A stretch of DNA of 64,000 nt from Procambarus clarkii (taxonomy: Eukaryota > Arthropoda > Malacostraca > Decapoda > Cambaridae), in the NCBI RefSeq assembly GCF_040958095.1, contig NC_091175.1, positions 22,398,659-22,462,658 on the forward strand, in the 5' to 3' direction. This document shows positions 36,593 through 50,422 of the stretch, one piece after another (within the stretch, counting starts at the first letter, position 1; the number at the start of each line of letters is the position of its first letter). The notes beneath the pieces were generated by a model. It searched no databases. It had not been told where the DNA came from and was given only the letters and a program-made list of their open reading frames with translations. The position numbers were made by a program, and so were the translations under genes.

Positions 36593-39500
36593 AGCCGGGC
36601 ACTTGGTGGGTGGTTGATGCCGGGCACTTGGTGGGGCGTTGATGCTGGGCACTTGGTGGGGGTTGATGCCGGGCACTTGGTGGGTGGTTGATGCCGGGCA
36701 CTTGGTGGGGGTTGATGCCGGGCACTTGGTGGGGGTTGATGCCGGGCACTTGGTGGGTGGTTGATGCCGGGCACTTGGTGGGTGCTTGATGTCGGGCACT
36801 TGGTGGGGGTTGATGCCGGGCACTTGGTGGGTGGTTGATGCCGGGCACTTGGTGGGTGGTTGATGCCGGGCACTTGGTGGGGGTTGATGTCGGGCACTTG
36901 GTGAGTGGTTGATGCCGGGCACTTGGTGGGTGGTTGATGCCGGGCACTTGGTGGGTGGTTGATGCCGGGTACTTGGTGGGTGGTTGATGCCGGGCACTTG
37001 GTGGGTGGTTGATGCTGGGCACTTGGTGAGTGGTTGATGCCGGGCACTTGGTGGGTGGTTGATGCCGGGCACTTGGTGGGTGGTTGATGCCGGGCACTTG
37101 GTGGGTGGTTGATGCCGGGCACTTGGTGGGTGGTTGATGCCGGGCACTTGGTGAGTGGTTGATGCCGGGCACTTGGTGGGTGGTTGATGCCGGGTACTTG
37201 GTGGGTGGTTGATGCCGGGCACTTGGTGAGTGGTTGATGCCAGGCACTTGGTGGGTGGTTGATGCCGGGCACTTGGTGGGTGGTTGATGCCGGGCACTTG
37301 GTGGGGCGTTGATTCCGGGCACTTGGTGGGTGGTTGATGCCGGGTACTTGGTGGGTGGTTGATGCCGGGCACTTGGTGGGGCGTTGATGCCGGGCACTTG
37401 GTGGGTGGTTGATGCCGGGCACTTGGTGGGGCGTTGATGCCGGGCACTTGGTGGGTGGTTGATGCCGGGTACTTGGTGGGGGTTGATGCCGGGCACTTGG
37501 TGGGGGTTGATGCCGGGCACTTGGTGGGGGTTGATGCCGGGCACTTGGTGGGGGTTGATGCCGGGCACTTGGTGGGTGGTTGATGCCGGGCACTTGGTGG
37601 GTGGTTGATGCCGGGCACTTGGTGGGGGTTGATGCCGGGCACTTGGTGGGGGTTGATGCCGGGCACTTGGTGGGGGTTGATGCCGGGCACTTGGTGGGGG
37701 TTGATGCCGGGCACTTGGTGGGTGGTTGATGCCGGGCACTTGGTGGGTGGTTGATGCCGGGCACTTGGTGGGTGGTTGATGCCGGGCACTTGGTGGGTGG
37801 TTGATGCCGGGCACTTGGTGGGTGGTTGATGCCGGGCACTTGGTGGGTGGTTGATGCCGGGCACTTGGTGGGTGGTTGATGCCGGGCACTTGGTGGGTGG
37901 TTGATGCCGGGCACTTGGTGGGTGGTTGATGCCGGGCACTTGGTGGGTGGTTGATGCCGGGCACTTGGTGAGTGGTTGATGCCGGGCACTTGGTGGGTGG
38001 TTGATGCCGGGCACTTGGTGGGTGGTTGATGCCGGGCACTTGGTGGGTGGTTGATGCCGGGCACTTGGTGGGTGGTTGATGCCGGGTACTTGGTGGGTGG
38101 TTGATGCCGGGCACTTGGTGGGGCGTTGATGCCGGGCACTTGGTGGGTGGTTGATGCCGGGCACTTGGTGGGGCGTTGATGCCGGGCACTTGGTGGGTGG
38201 TTGATGCCGGGTACTTGGTGGGGGTTGATGCCGGGCACTTGGTGGGTGGTTGATGCTGGGCACTTGGTGAGTGGTTGATGCCGGGTACTTGGTGGGGGTT
38301 GATGCCGGGCACTTGGTGGGGGTTGATGCCGGGCACTTGGTGGGGGTTGATGCCGGGCACTTGGTGGGTGGTTGATGCCGGGCACTTGGTGGGTGGTTGA
38401 TGCCGGGCACTTGGTGGGGGTTGATGCCGGGCACTTGGTGGGGGTTGATGCCGGGCACTTGGTGGGGGTTGATGCCGGGCACTTGGTGGGGGTTGATGCC
38501 GGGCACTTGGTGAGTGGTTGATGCCGGGCACTTGGTGGGTGGTTGATGCCGGGCACTTGGTGGGTGGTTGATGCCGGGCACTTGGTGGGTGGTTGATGCC
38601 GGGCACTTGGTGGGTGGTTGATGCCGGGCACTTGGTGGGGGTTGATGCCGGGCACTTGGTGGGGGTTGATGCCGGGCACTTGGTGAGTGGTTGATGCCGG
38701 GCACTTGGTGGGTGGTTGATGCCGGGCACTTGGTGGGTGGTTGATGCCGGGCACTTGGTGGGTGGTTGATGCCGGGCACTTGGTGGGTGGTTGATGCCGG
38801 GCACTTGGTGGGTGGTTGATGCCGGGCACTTGGTGAGTGGTTGATGCCGGGCACTTGGTGGGTGGTTGATGCCGGGCACTTGGTGGGTGGTTGATGCCGG
38901 GCACTTGGTGGGTGGTTGATGCCGGGCACTTGGTGAGTGGTTGATGCCGGGCACTTGGTGGGTGGTTGATGCCGGGCACTTGGTGGGTGGTTGATGCCGG
39001 GCACTTGGTGGGTGGTTGATGCCGGGCACTTGGTGGGGCGTTGATGCCGGGCACTTGGTGGGTGGTTGATGCCGGGCACTTGGTGGGTGGTTGATGCCGG
39101 GCACTTGGTGGGTGGTTGATGCCGGGCACTTGGTGGGGCGTTGATGCCGGGCACTTGGTGGGGCGTTGATGCCGGGCACTTGGTGGGTGCTTGATGCCAG
39201 GCACTTGGTGGGTGGTTGATGCCGGGCACTTGGTGGGTGGTTGATGCCGGGCACTTGGTGGGTGGTTGATGATGGGCACTTGGTGGGTGGTTGATGCCGG
39301 GCACTTGGTTGGGCGTTGATGCCGGGCACTTGGTGGGTGGTTGATGATGGGCACTTGGTGGGTGGTTGATGCCGGGCACTTGGTGGGTGGTTGATGCCGG
39401 GCACTTGGTCGGTGGTTGATGCCGGGCACTTGGTGGGGCGTTGATGCCGGGTACTTGGTGGGTGGTTGATGCCGGGCACTTGGTGGGTGGTTGATGCCGG

Positions 39501-42500
39501 GCACTTGGTGGGGGGTTGATGCCGGGCACTTGGTGGGGGGTTGATGCCGGGCACTTGGTGGGGGGTTGATGCCGGGCACTTGGTGGGTGGTTGATGCCGG
39601 GCACTTGGTGGGTGGTTGATGCCGGGCACTTGGTGGGGGGTTGATGCCGGGCACTTGATGGGGGGTTGATGCCGGGCACTTGGTGGGGGTTGATGCTGGG
39701 CACTTGGTGGGTGGTTGATGCTGGGCACTTGGTGGGTGGTTGATGCCGGGCACTTGGTGGGTGGTTGATGCTGGGCACTTGGTGGGGGGTGATGCTGGGC
39801 ACTTGGTGGGTGGTTGATGCTGGGCACTTGGTGGGGGTTGATGCCGGGCACTTGGTGGGTGGTTGATGCTGGGCACTTGGTGGGGGGTGATGCTGGGCAC
39901 TTGGTGGGTGGTTGATGTTGGGCACTTGGTGGGGGGAGATGCTGGGCACTTGGTGGGGGTTGATGCTGGGCACTTGGTGGGTGGTTGATGCCGGGCACTT
40001 GGTGGGTGGTTGATGCTGGGCACTTGGTGGGTGGTTGATGCTGGGCACTTGGTGGGGCGCTGATGCTGGGCACTTAGTGGGGCGTTGTTGCTGGGCACTT
40101 GGTGGGGCGTTAATGCCGGGCACTTGGTGGGGGGGTGATGCCGGGCACTTGGTGGGGCGTTGATGCCGGGCACTTGGTGGGTGGTTGATGCCGGGCACTT
40201 GGTGGGTGGTTGATGCCGGGCACTTGGTGGGGGTTGATGCCGGGCACTTGGTGGGGGTTGATGCCGGGCACTTGGTGGGCGGTTGATGCCGGGCACTTGG
40301 TGGGGGTTGATGCCGGGCACTTAGTGGGTGGTTGATGCTGGGCACTTGGTGGGGGGTGATGCCGGGCACTTGATGGGGCGTTGATGCTGGGCACTTAGTG
40401 GGGGTGATGCTGGGCACTTAGTGGGGGTGATGCTGGGCACTTGGTGGTGGTTGATGCCGGGCACTTGGTGGCTGGTTGATGCCGGGCACTTGGTGGGTGG
40501 TTGATGCCGGGCACTTGGTGGGTGGTTGATGCCGGGCACTTGGTGGGGCGTTGATGCCGGGCACTTGGTGGGTGGTTGATGCCGGGCACTTGGTGGGTGG
40601 TTGATGCCGGGCACTTGGTGGGTGGTTGATGCCGGGCACTTGGTGGGGGTTGATGCCGGGCACTTGGTGGGTGGTTGATGCCGGGCACTTGGTGGGTGGT
40701 TGATGCCGGGCACTTGGTGGGTGGTTGATGCCGGGCACTTAGTGGGGCGTTGATGCCGGGCACTTGGTGGGTGGTTGATGCTGGGCACTTGGTGGGTGGT
40801 TGATGCTGGGCACTTGGTGGGTGGTTGATGCCGGGCACTTGGTGGGGCGTTGATGCCGGGCACTTGGTGGGGCGTTGATGCCGGGCACTTGGTGGGTGGT
40901 TGATGCCGGGCACTTGGTGGGGCGTTGATGCCGGGCACTTGGTGGGGGGTTGATGCTGGGCACTTGGTGGGGGGTTGATGCCGGGCACTTGGTGGGTGGT
41001 TGATGTCGGGCACTTGGTGGGTGGTTGATGCCGGGCACTTGGTGGGTGGTTGATGCCGGGCACTTGGTGGGGGTTGATGCTGGGCACTTGGTGGGTGGTT
41101 GATGCCGGGCACTTGGTGGGGCGTTGATGCTGGGCACTTGGTGGGGGGTTGATGCCGGGCACTTAGTGGGGGTGATGCCGGGCACTTGGTGGGTGGTTGA
41201 TGCCGGGCACTTGGTGGGTGGTTGATGCCGGGCACTTGGTGGGTGGTTGATGCTGGGCACTTGGTGGGTGGTTGATGCTGGGCACTTGGTGGGGGTTGAT
41301 GCCGGGCACTTGGTGGGTGGTTGATGCCGGGCACTTGGTGGGGGTTGATGCCGGGCACTTGGTGGGGCGTTGATGCCGGGCACTTGGTGGGGCGTTGATG
41401 CTGGGCACTTGGTGGGGGTTGATGCTGGGCACTTGGTGGGGGGTGATGCCGGGCACTTGGTGGGGCGTTGATGCCGGGCACTTGGTGGGGCGTTGATGCT
41501 GGGCACTTGGTGGGGGTTGATGCTGGGCACTTGGTGGGGGGTGATGCCGGGCACTTGGTGGGGGTGATGCCGGGCACTTGGTGGGGGGTGATGCTGGGCA
41601 CTTGGTGGGGGGTGATGCTGGGCACTTGGTGGGGCGTTGATGCCGGGCACTTGGTGGGGCGTTGATGCCGGGCACTTGGTGGGGGTGATGCCGGGCACTT
41701 GGTGGGGGGTGATGCTGGGCACTTGGTGGGGGGTGATGCTGGGCACTTGGTGGGGGTGATGCTGGGCACTTGGTGGGGGGTGATGCTGGGCACTTGGTGG
41801 GGGGTGATGCTGGGCACTTGGTGGGGGGTGATGCTTGGCACTTGGTGGGGGTGATGCTGGGCACTTGGTGGGGGGTGATGCTGGGCACTTGGTGGGGGGT
41901 GATGCCGGGCACTTGGTGGGGGGTTGATGCCGGGCACTTGGTGGGGCGTTGATGCTGGGCACTTGGTGGGGGGTGATGCTGGGCACTTGGTGGGGGGTGA
42001 TGCTGGGCACTTGGTGGGGGGTGATGCTGGGCACTTGGTGGGGGTGATGCTGGGCACTTGGTGGGGGGTGATGCCGGGCACTTGGTGGGGCGTTGATGCC
42101 GGGCACTTGGTGGGGCGTTGATGCTGGGCACTTGGTGGGGGGTGATGCTGGGCACTTGGTGGGGGGTGATGCTGGGCACTTGGTGGGGGTGATGCTGGGC
42201 ACTTGGTGGGTGGTTGATGCTGGGCACTTGGTGGGGGTGATGCTGGGCACTTGGTGGGGGGTGATGCGGGCACTTGGTGGGGGTGATGCTGGGCACTTGG
42301 TGGGGGTGATGCTGGGCACTTGGTGGGGGTGATACTGGGCACTTGGTGGGGGTGATGCTGGGCACTTGGTGGGGGTGATGCTGGGCACTTGGTGGGGGTG
42401 ATGCTGGGCACTTGGTGGGGGGTGATGCGGGCACTTGGTGGGGGTGATGCTGGGCACTTGGTGGGGGTGATGCTGGGCACTTGGTGGGGGGTGATGCGGG

Positions 42501-43502
42501 CACTTGGTGGGGGGTGATGCTGGGCACTTGGTGGGGGTGATGCTGGGCACTTGGTGGGGGGTGATGCGGGCACTTGGTGGGGGTGATGCTGGGCACTTGG
42601 TGGGGGTGATGCTGGGCACTTGGTGGGGGGTGATGCGGGCACTTGGTGGGGGTGATGCTGGGCACTTGGTGGGAGTGATGCTGGGCACTTGGTGGGGGTG
42701 ATGCTGGGCACTTGGTGGGGGGTGATGCTGGGCACTTTGTGGGGGTGATGCTGGGCACTTGGTGGGGGGTGATGCCGGGCACTTGGTGGGGGGTTGATGC
42801 CGGGCACTTGGTGGGGCGTTGATGCTGGGCACTTGGTGGGGGGTGATGCTGGGCACTTGGTGGGGCGTTGATGCTGGGCACTTGGTGGGGGTGTTGCCGG
42901 GCACTTGGTGGGGGTGATGCTGGGCACTTGGTGGGGCGTTGATGCCGGGCACTTGGTGGGGGGTGATGCCGGGCACTTGGTGGGGGTGATGCTGGGCACT
43001 TGGTGGGGGTGATGCTGGGCACTTGGTGGGGGGTGATGCCGGGCACTTGGTGGGGGTGATGCCGGGCACTTGGTGGGGATGATGCTGGGCACTTGGTGGG
43101 GGTGATGCTGGGCACTTGGTGGGGGGTGATGCCGGGCACTTGGTGGGGCGTTGATGCCGGGCACTTGGTGGGGCGTTGATGCTGGGCACTTGGTGGGGGG
43201 TGATGCTGGGCACTTGGTGGGGGGTGATGCCGGGCACTTGGTGGGGGGTGATGCTGGGCACTTGGTGGGGGGTGATGCGGGCACTTGGTGGGGGTGATGC
43301 TGGGCACTTGGTGGGGGTGATGCTGGGCACTTGGTGGGGGGTGATGCTGGGCACTTGGTGGGGGGTGATGCTGGGCACTTGGTGGGGGGTGATGCTGGGC
43401 ACTTGGTGGGGGGTGATGCTGGGCACTTGGTGGGGGTGATGCTGGGCACTTGGTGGGGGGTGATGCTGGGCACTAGGTGGGGGGTGATGCTGGGCACTTG
43501 GT
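36593..43502. repeat. 6.9-kb minisatellite with 22-25-bp units
   Basis: Roughly 280 or more units with core GGGCACTTGGTGGG. The right two-fifths is mostly 22-24-bp GGGGTGATGCT units, and the left part mostly 25-bp GGTGGTTGATGCCG units, with mixed blocks between. The unit has no stop in the minus-strand frames, giving spurious frames of up to 1283 codons. It lies between exon 1 of copy B and its apparent upstream region. Confidence 0.97.
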
Positions 43503-44340
43503 AGAATATTGCAACCCTGATTATTATCAACAAAGTAGCAATGTTATTTACAACCATTTGGCATTTTGTGAGAGAAACATATACTATACACACGAGTCTA
43601 TCATATCCGAGGCATTATGTCGTGTATATAAACTTGCCGAGTTGAATAATAGTCGAGTATTTTGCTATGTACAATACCATTATCTAATACACCAATATAA
43701 GTGATCGAGAAAGCTGTTTGTATATTTTCCGAGCAGCAAGTGAAGCTTTAATTCTTGTAGCCGAACGATGGTTTCAACACTGGTCGAAACGGTCACTGCG
43801 TCTTGCTCAGTGAGAGGTTCCTTGTATGCTTGAGTATAGCTCCAGGAAACCTGCGCCAACCTGCGGGAAACTTGGCGATGTATATCCTAAAATTAGCCCT
43901 GACTGTGATTCGCCACGTTGGGTCTTGTGCTGTGTTAACAGTTGTGCTTTCTGGGCCAGATTCACGAAGCAGTTACCCAAGCACTTACGAACCTGTACAT
44001 CTTTTCTCAATCTTTGGCGGCTTTGTTTACAATTATTAAACAGTTAATGAGCACCGAAGCACCAGGAGGCTGTTTATAACAATAACAACAGTTGATTGGC
44101 AAGTTTTCATGCTTGTAAACTGTTTAATAAATGTAACCAAAGCCGTCAAAGATTACGGAAAGATGTACACGTTCGTAAGTGCTTGCGTAACTGCGTCGTG
44201 AATCTGGCCCCAGGAGTTGATTGTGAATGTGTATTATATCGAAGTGTGTGTATGTTATTGGTTATGGTTGACGACTTGTGTTGGTGGGCCGGGAGCAGCC
44301 GTCCGGTACTTTAGGGTGGGGGGGGGGACAGTGTTGTGTA
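43503..44340 (-). promoter_or_regulatory. Displaced upstream region of copy B, split by a MITE
   Basis: 43800-43950 and 44215-44340 match consecutive parts of the copy C flank (8790-9160): CAGTGAGAGG, CCTAAAATTAGC, CGCCACGT, TTAACAGTTGTGCTT, TGTGTATTATAT, GTTATTGGTT, GGGCCGGGAG. The intervening 43955-44215 is a foldback element. Confidence 0.45.
43955..44215. repeat. Foldback (MITE-like) element
   Basis: Arms GGCCAGATTCACGAAGCAGT and its complement at the far end (CGTCGTGAATCTGGCC), about 110 bp each; same family as 27075-27385. Confidence 0.8.
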
Positions 44341-44639
44341 CTGGTCCTGCAGATGATGAGGATGAAGATGATGAAGATGATATATCTACAGCTTAGTACT
44401 CTTCAAAAGTGTCTTCACCCCCATGACAAGTTTGGCCTCAGTCACGCACAACACCTCCTAACCCTCCCTCCGGGTCATCTTAATAGCTGTCATTAGGTCT
44501 AAGCAGTTGTGGTTCTTCAGTGTGTGGGGCCGCTGACACAACGAGAGAGCCCCCATGATCTTGACTTCCTTGCGGTCTTTATCTCTGTCTTATGACTAAC
44601 AAGACCAGTGAGGTCATATTGGTCTTCCACTGGACTGGA

Positions 44640-44790
44640 CTGCTGCTGATCAACCGGGTTGTAGTGATGCGGGCTGCTCCAAGCAAACAGCCTGTTGGAA
44701 CAAGTTATCACAAGTTGAGCCTGGCCTCAGGCCGGGCTCAGGGAGTAGATGAACTCTCGAAACTCTCTCCAGGTATGCTGCACATACATT
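44640..44790 (-). repeat. Dispersed repeat (SINE-like), family of 51910-52145
   Basis: GGGCTGCTCCAAGCAAACAG, CAAGTTGAGCCTGGCCTCAG and AGTAGATGAACTC parallel the block at 51910-52145 in the opposite orientation. Another short copy is at 45385-45445. Confidence 0.55.
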
Positions 44791-45384
44791 CGTGTTCATT
44801 GACGATAGGGGCAGCGGAACAAATGTCGATGAGCCTGTTTTTCAAGGCGAGGTGTCAAGACAGTGAATAAAAACTCCCCATCATGAGGGGCCGTCACCAG
44901 CAGAGGTGTGATGCTAATCTAGTTTGAGAATAGTATGGATTTTCTTCAATTATCAAAAACTTTTAATTGATAGAACATGTTAAAATATTTGTATTTACTT
45001 ATGGAATTTTTGTTTACATTTTCAGGTGTAAACTATTATATGAGCTAGACCAGAATGATGTGATTCTCTTGTCAACTGATTTAGATTTGAGTTTTAGATT
45101 TTTAGATTTTTGGTGTTGCTGCCTGAGGATTTGATGCCACATCCCACACAATAGTAGAAGTTTCGGCAGAGATTATTGTTGTAACTAGACATGGACTTGT
45201 CAATAGTGTATAATCCTGTTATTTTGCTATATTGAGCAGTTATATACACGAAAGTTTATCAAAGTGTGTCATATCCAGATTTGGATTTTTTAAGTGTTAC
45301 TCATTTCTAAATTTTTACTCATGTATGTGAGCTCAAACATTAACTTTTCAATTTACTCAAGGGAATATCCTGTATTCCTAGAAC

Positions 45385-45445
45385 TACACATAGTGCTTGA
45401 TGGGGTTCTGGGAGTTCTTCTACTCCCCCAAGCCCGGCCCGAATA
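45385..45445 (+). repeat. Dispersed repeat fragment
   Basis: TTGATGGGGTTCTGGGAGTT and CTTCTACTCCCCCAAGCCCG match 51940-52000. Confidence 0.55.
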
Positions 45446-45514
45446 CTGTATGCAGACACAACAATGAGTTACGACAATAATACAATACGATGAGTTCACA
45501 ATAACCTGGTTGAA

Positions 45515-45665
45515 GATATGATGACCAACCCACACACCAGAAGAGACGACGACGTTTCGGTCCCGTCCTGGACCCTTGACACGACTTGATAATGGTCCAG
45601 GTCGTACACGACGACCGAAACGTCGTCGTTTCTCTATTTTCTGATGTATCGTTTGGTCATCACAC
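45515..45665. repeat. Diverged ACGACGTTTCGG foldback
   Basis: Both arms present (GACGACGACGTTTCGGTCCC; CGACCGAAACGTCGTCG), more decayed than 13507-13658. Confidence 0.7.
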
Positions 45666-45802
45666 TCATTCAATATTAGTTCAACCTAATTTTTACACTA
45701 ACTCCTCAGTGTATAATTGTGGGTTAGGCCGCCATCAGTAATAAGGAATAGTATTAATAAAAACATTTTCTCTGCACGCGACTTTATTGCTCCTGATATT
45801 AA

Positions 45803-45806
<4 letters not shown>

Positions 45807-45848
<42 letters not shown>

Positions 45849-45865
45849 TAATAATAATAATATAA
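45807..45865. repeat. (AAT)n microsatellite
   Basis: About 18 AAT units with a slight interruption. Confidence 0.9.
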
Positions 45866-46609
45866 GTAATGGTTATGTCTTCCTCACAGACATAATAAGA
45901 TAGGATAAAACCCCACACTTGTGTATTTGTGAAATTAATGTAAAGATTTACACACAGTCTTTCGCACTCTCCTGAGTGCTTTGTCAAGGTCTGAGTGTGT
46001 GATTAGGATCAGACTTACATCTCAACGACTAATCCGGATTAGTCGTTGAGATGCTGAGGGAAGTAGGGTTTAAGACCTCACAAAAGATTGGTTTGGCCAC
46101 ATCATTGGTATTCTTTAAATAAACCCACTCAACCTAATCTAACCTAATCCAATTTAACCTAATCTAACCAAAATAAGAGATAAAAGTTTTCTGTTTTATA
46201 TATGTTATGCACAAGGTGTGTGCATAACACTAGTGACGCATAAGACTAGTGACTAGCATAAGACTAGTAACACATAAGACTAGTGACGTCACTAGTTCCG
46301 AAACTGTTCCGCAAACGGAACAGGTTTCGGACCCTATTGGAGGCGGGAGGTGTCGGCACGAAATGTCACCCACTGTGGTATACATGATGCCAACTTGGGT
46401 AACGTTGCGGGCCAGTCAGAGGCTCGAACCCCGCATGGGAATATCCGTGCAGAAAAAAAGAGGGAGGAAGGGGGGGGGGGGGTAGTGTTTCGCTGATCCT
46501 AAACATAAAAGTTGAATTTAATATTTGGGATAAAATACCAGATTCGTCAGTTGTTCTCTTGAAAGCAACACATATTTCAGCTCAACATACATAGTAGTAA
46601 AAAGGTAGG

Positions 46610-46745
46610 CATCCATCAGTCTCAGGAGACTATGAGATGTGCTCTGGTCGTCGGTCTGGAGTGGCCTCTCCAGGGCCTAAAGCCAGGGTAGGTTGATATG
46701 GGGGAGAAGCTGATACCCATGCAGCAGATCCCCCCCTCTCCATAT
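46610..46745. repeat. Dispersed repeat, second copy near 55035
   Basis: AGTCTCAGGAGACTATGAG and GGTCTGGAGTGGCCTCTCCA occur inverted at 55035-55115. Confidence 0.55.
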
Positions 46746-46874
46746 ATACATAGTATTCATATGCATACAGTATACATACACAGTCACTATACATACACAC
46801 ACACACTTTTCGATATAGTTTTTTCATAAATTATTGGTTTTAAGATTATCTTCGGGTTAGCACTTGATAGTTCG

Positions 46875-47058
46875 TCAATCACCTATGGTGTAATCCACCA
46901 CCTGACGATTGTGCAAGGTGAACTCCTGCTGGGGATCCTGCCCAGGAATCCTGATGGCGTAGTTGACCCTTAGTGACGGTCTGAGGAAAGGGTTATCTTG
47001 GGCGTATTGAAGGTCGTCCTGGCTGCCCCTGTAGACCACGCCGGGGTGCGGAGGCTGG
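46875..47058 (-). CDS. Copy A exon 12 (last) with stop
   Basis: 184 nt. Acceptor CCCTACAG; split Cys codon, then QPPHPGVVYRGSQDDLQY, DNPFLRPSLRVNYAIRI and VVDYTIGD plus stop. Confidence 0.7.
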
Positions 47059-47407
47059 CTGTAGGGAGACCACACAACCTTGAGTCTTAACTACGTGATG
47101 GCTTAGCTTTAATGTTGATCTTTGAAGGCAAACTCCTGGAGGGTTAATAAGACCACCACAGTAGCTTATTGACCCGACCAGCAAGTTTGGTGTTGAACTT
47201 AAGGCCTATCAATCTCTGGAGGACTATTTAGGCTTACAAACCAACCAGTAAGTATACTGTAGTAGTGAACATAGTCCACACTTAAAGTAAACTCACAGTG
47301 TGTATACTCTGAGAAATGGAATATGTCAGTGTAATATATCCCTGTGAGGTATGAGAGTGTCAAGAGAGTGAGTTAGGAATTTAATTTGTCATTTATGCTC
47401 ATTTATG

Positions 47408-47482
<75 letters not shown>

Positions 47483-47701
47483 TAAAAAGTTAGTGAGGGT
47501 ACCACCTCTGGTGCCAATGTGGGGACCCATAGCCTCGGAGAAGAAAATAAAAAGTATTCAGAGGAGACCTTGTGGTTTCTCACTGAACACCTAATATTAT
47601 CTTCTCCTACCACCCCCATTCTTTTGTATGTACACATATATATTTACTTTATTTGAACTTTGTTACAAAAAAGGAGTTACATATGGGTTACAAAGATGGT
47701 T

Positions 47702-47795
<94 letters not shown>

Positions 47796-48036
47796 ATTGA
47801 CGATCACAAAACACTGATCATTTTATGCGGAAAATCCACAGAGAAATATGAAATGAGGTGAACGTTTCGGCTTTGTTAAAGCCTTTGTCAACACCAGACA
47901 GACTGAATGGAAGTAACTGCAAAGGGCCTATTGGCCCATACTTCCTCTTGATGCTTCTATATTGTCAGTCTGGTGTTGACAAAGGCTTTAACAAAGCCGA
48001 AACGTTCACCTCATTTCATATTTCTCTGTGGATTTT

Positions 48037-48119
<83 letters not shown>

Positions 48120-48502
48120 GTACCTAGTAGCCAGAACTCACTTCTCAGCCTACTATTCAAGGCCCGATTTGCCTAATAAGCCAAGTTTTCCTGAATTATT
48201 ATATTTACTATAATTTTTTTCTTATGAAATGATAAAGCAACCCTTTTCTCTATGTATGAGGTCAATTTGTTTTATTGGAGTTAAAATTAACGTAGATATA
48301 TGACCGAACCTAACCAACCCTACCTAACCTAACCTAACCTATATTTATAGGTAAGGTTAGGTTAGGTAGCCAAAAAAAGCTAGGTTAGGTTAGGTTAGGT
48401 AGGTTAGGTAGACGAAAAAACATTAATTCATGAAAACTTGGCTTATTAGGCAAATCGGGCCTTGAATAGTAGGCTGAGAAGTGCGTTCTGGCTATTAGGT
48501 AC

Positions 48503-48588
<86 letters not shown>

Positions 48589-48765
48589 TACAAAAACTAC
48601 TGTCTACAAAGGAGATGGCTTATTGACAGGCATTTTGAGTCCTATTGGAGTCAGATCTATATATTGTTAGAACAGTGTGTTGGGAATGAGACTGCTGAGG
48701 GTGTAACAAATTTTTGTATAAATTCATCGAATGATTATTACATATCAGTCCTGTATATATATATA

Positions 48766-48816
<51 letters not shown>

Positions 48817-49003
48817 CACGAAAAATATACACGTGATTAAAAATGTGACAGTGTCAGACCACGGAGGAAAATTGAAACAGGAATTTCCTTAAGTACTTTC
48901 GTATATTAATACATCTTCAGAAGGAGTCCTTCTGAAGATGTATTAATATACAAAAGTACTTAAGGAAATTCCTGTTTCAATTTTCCTCCGTGGTCTGACA
49001 CTG

Positions 49004-49100
<97 letters not shown>

Positions 49101-50345
49101 GTTGTTAAATATGACCGAAAAAGTAAGATTAATAATTCTAACACGAATTTTCTCAATATTTCTTATGTTTCTTTTTACTGTCAATGGTAATTGAAAAATC
49201 AATTCTCCAAAATTCATTTTTATTTCTAGTCTGACGCGATGCCTGAACGCGTTTTGTAATTACCTATTACATTTTCAAAGACTTTAGTTTACACACACAC
49301 AACTGTAACCTGTAAACACGCCATTTGCTTCTATATTTATACTCGCATTTGGGTGAGGTGATATGGTACAACAGTTTTGGATGAGGTGAACAAACTTGTG
49401 ACAAACACAAGACAGAACACAGAACAATGGGTATTAATTGGATATGAGAGCATAAGAATGGAAGTAACTGCAAAGGGCCTATTGGCCCATACTTCCTCTT
49501 GATGCTTCTATATTGGTTCGGAGTCTTGAAGTGGGTAGAATATAGTTGTGCATTAATGGGCTGTTGATTGCTGGTGTTGACTTTTTGATGTGTAGTGCCT
49601 CGCAGATGTCGAGCCGCCTGCTATCGCTGTATCTATCGATGATTTCTGTGTTGTTTGTTGACAAACAATCAAACGCTGTATCTATCGATGATTTCTGTGT
49701 TGTTTGTTGGCAAACAAACAACCCAGAAATCATCGATAGATACAGCGATAGCAGGCGGCTTGACATCTGCGAGGCACTACACATCAAAAAGTCAACACCA
49801 GCAATCAACAGCCAATTAATGTACAACACTTCATTCTACCCACTTCAAGACTCCGTACCAATATAGAAGCATCAAGAGGAAGTATGGGCCAATATGCCCT
49901 TTGCAGTTTCTTCCCTCTCATTTATCCAATTAATACCCAATGTTCCGTGTTCTGTCTTATGTTGGTCAAAAGTTTGTTCACCTCATTCAAAAGTGTTGCA
50001 ACATATCACCTCACCCAAATGCGAGTATATAAGACAAGCTGTTTAAGTGTTTAGCATAAGTAAAACTCTGTTTAGTGTTTTCAGGTTACAGTTGTGTGTG
50101 TGTAAACTAAAGTCTTTGAAAATGTAATAAGTTATTACGAAACGCGTTCAAGCCAAGCGTCGCGTCAGACTAGAAATAAAAATGAATTTTGGAGAATTGA
50201 TTTTTCAATTACCGTCGACAGTAAAAAAGAAACATAAGAAATATTGAGAAAATTCGTGTTAGAATTATTAATCTTACTTTTTCGGTCATATTTAACAACA
50301 TATGTTTACAAGAAATACTGCTACCAAAATATACATACATATATA

Positions 50346-50422
<77 letters not shown>

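Noticed and set aside
36566-43593. Very long minus-strand open frames (up to 1283 codons) of HQPPTKCPAS-type repeats
   Set aside because: All three minus frames are open because the short unit contains no stop; no start context, splice signal or domain. Treated as minisatellite.
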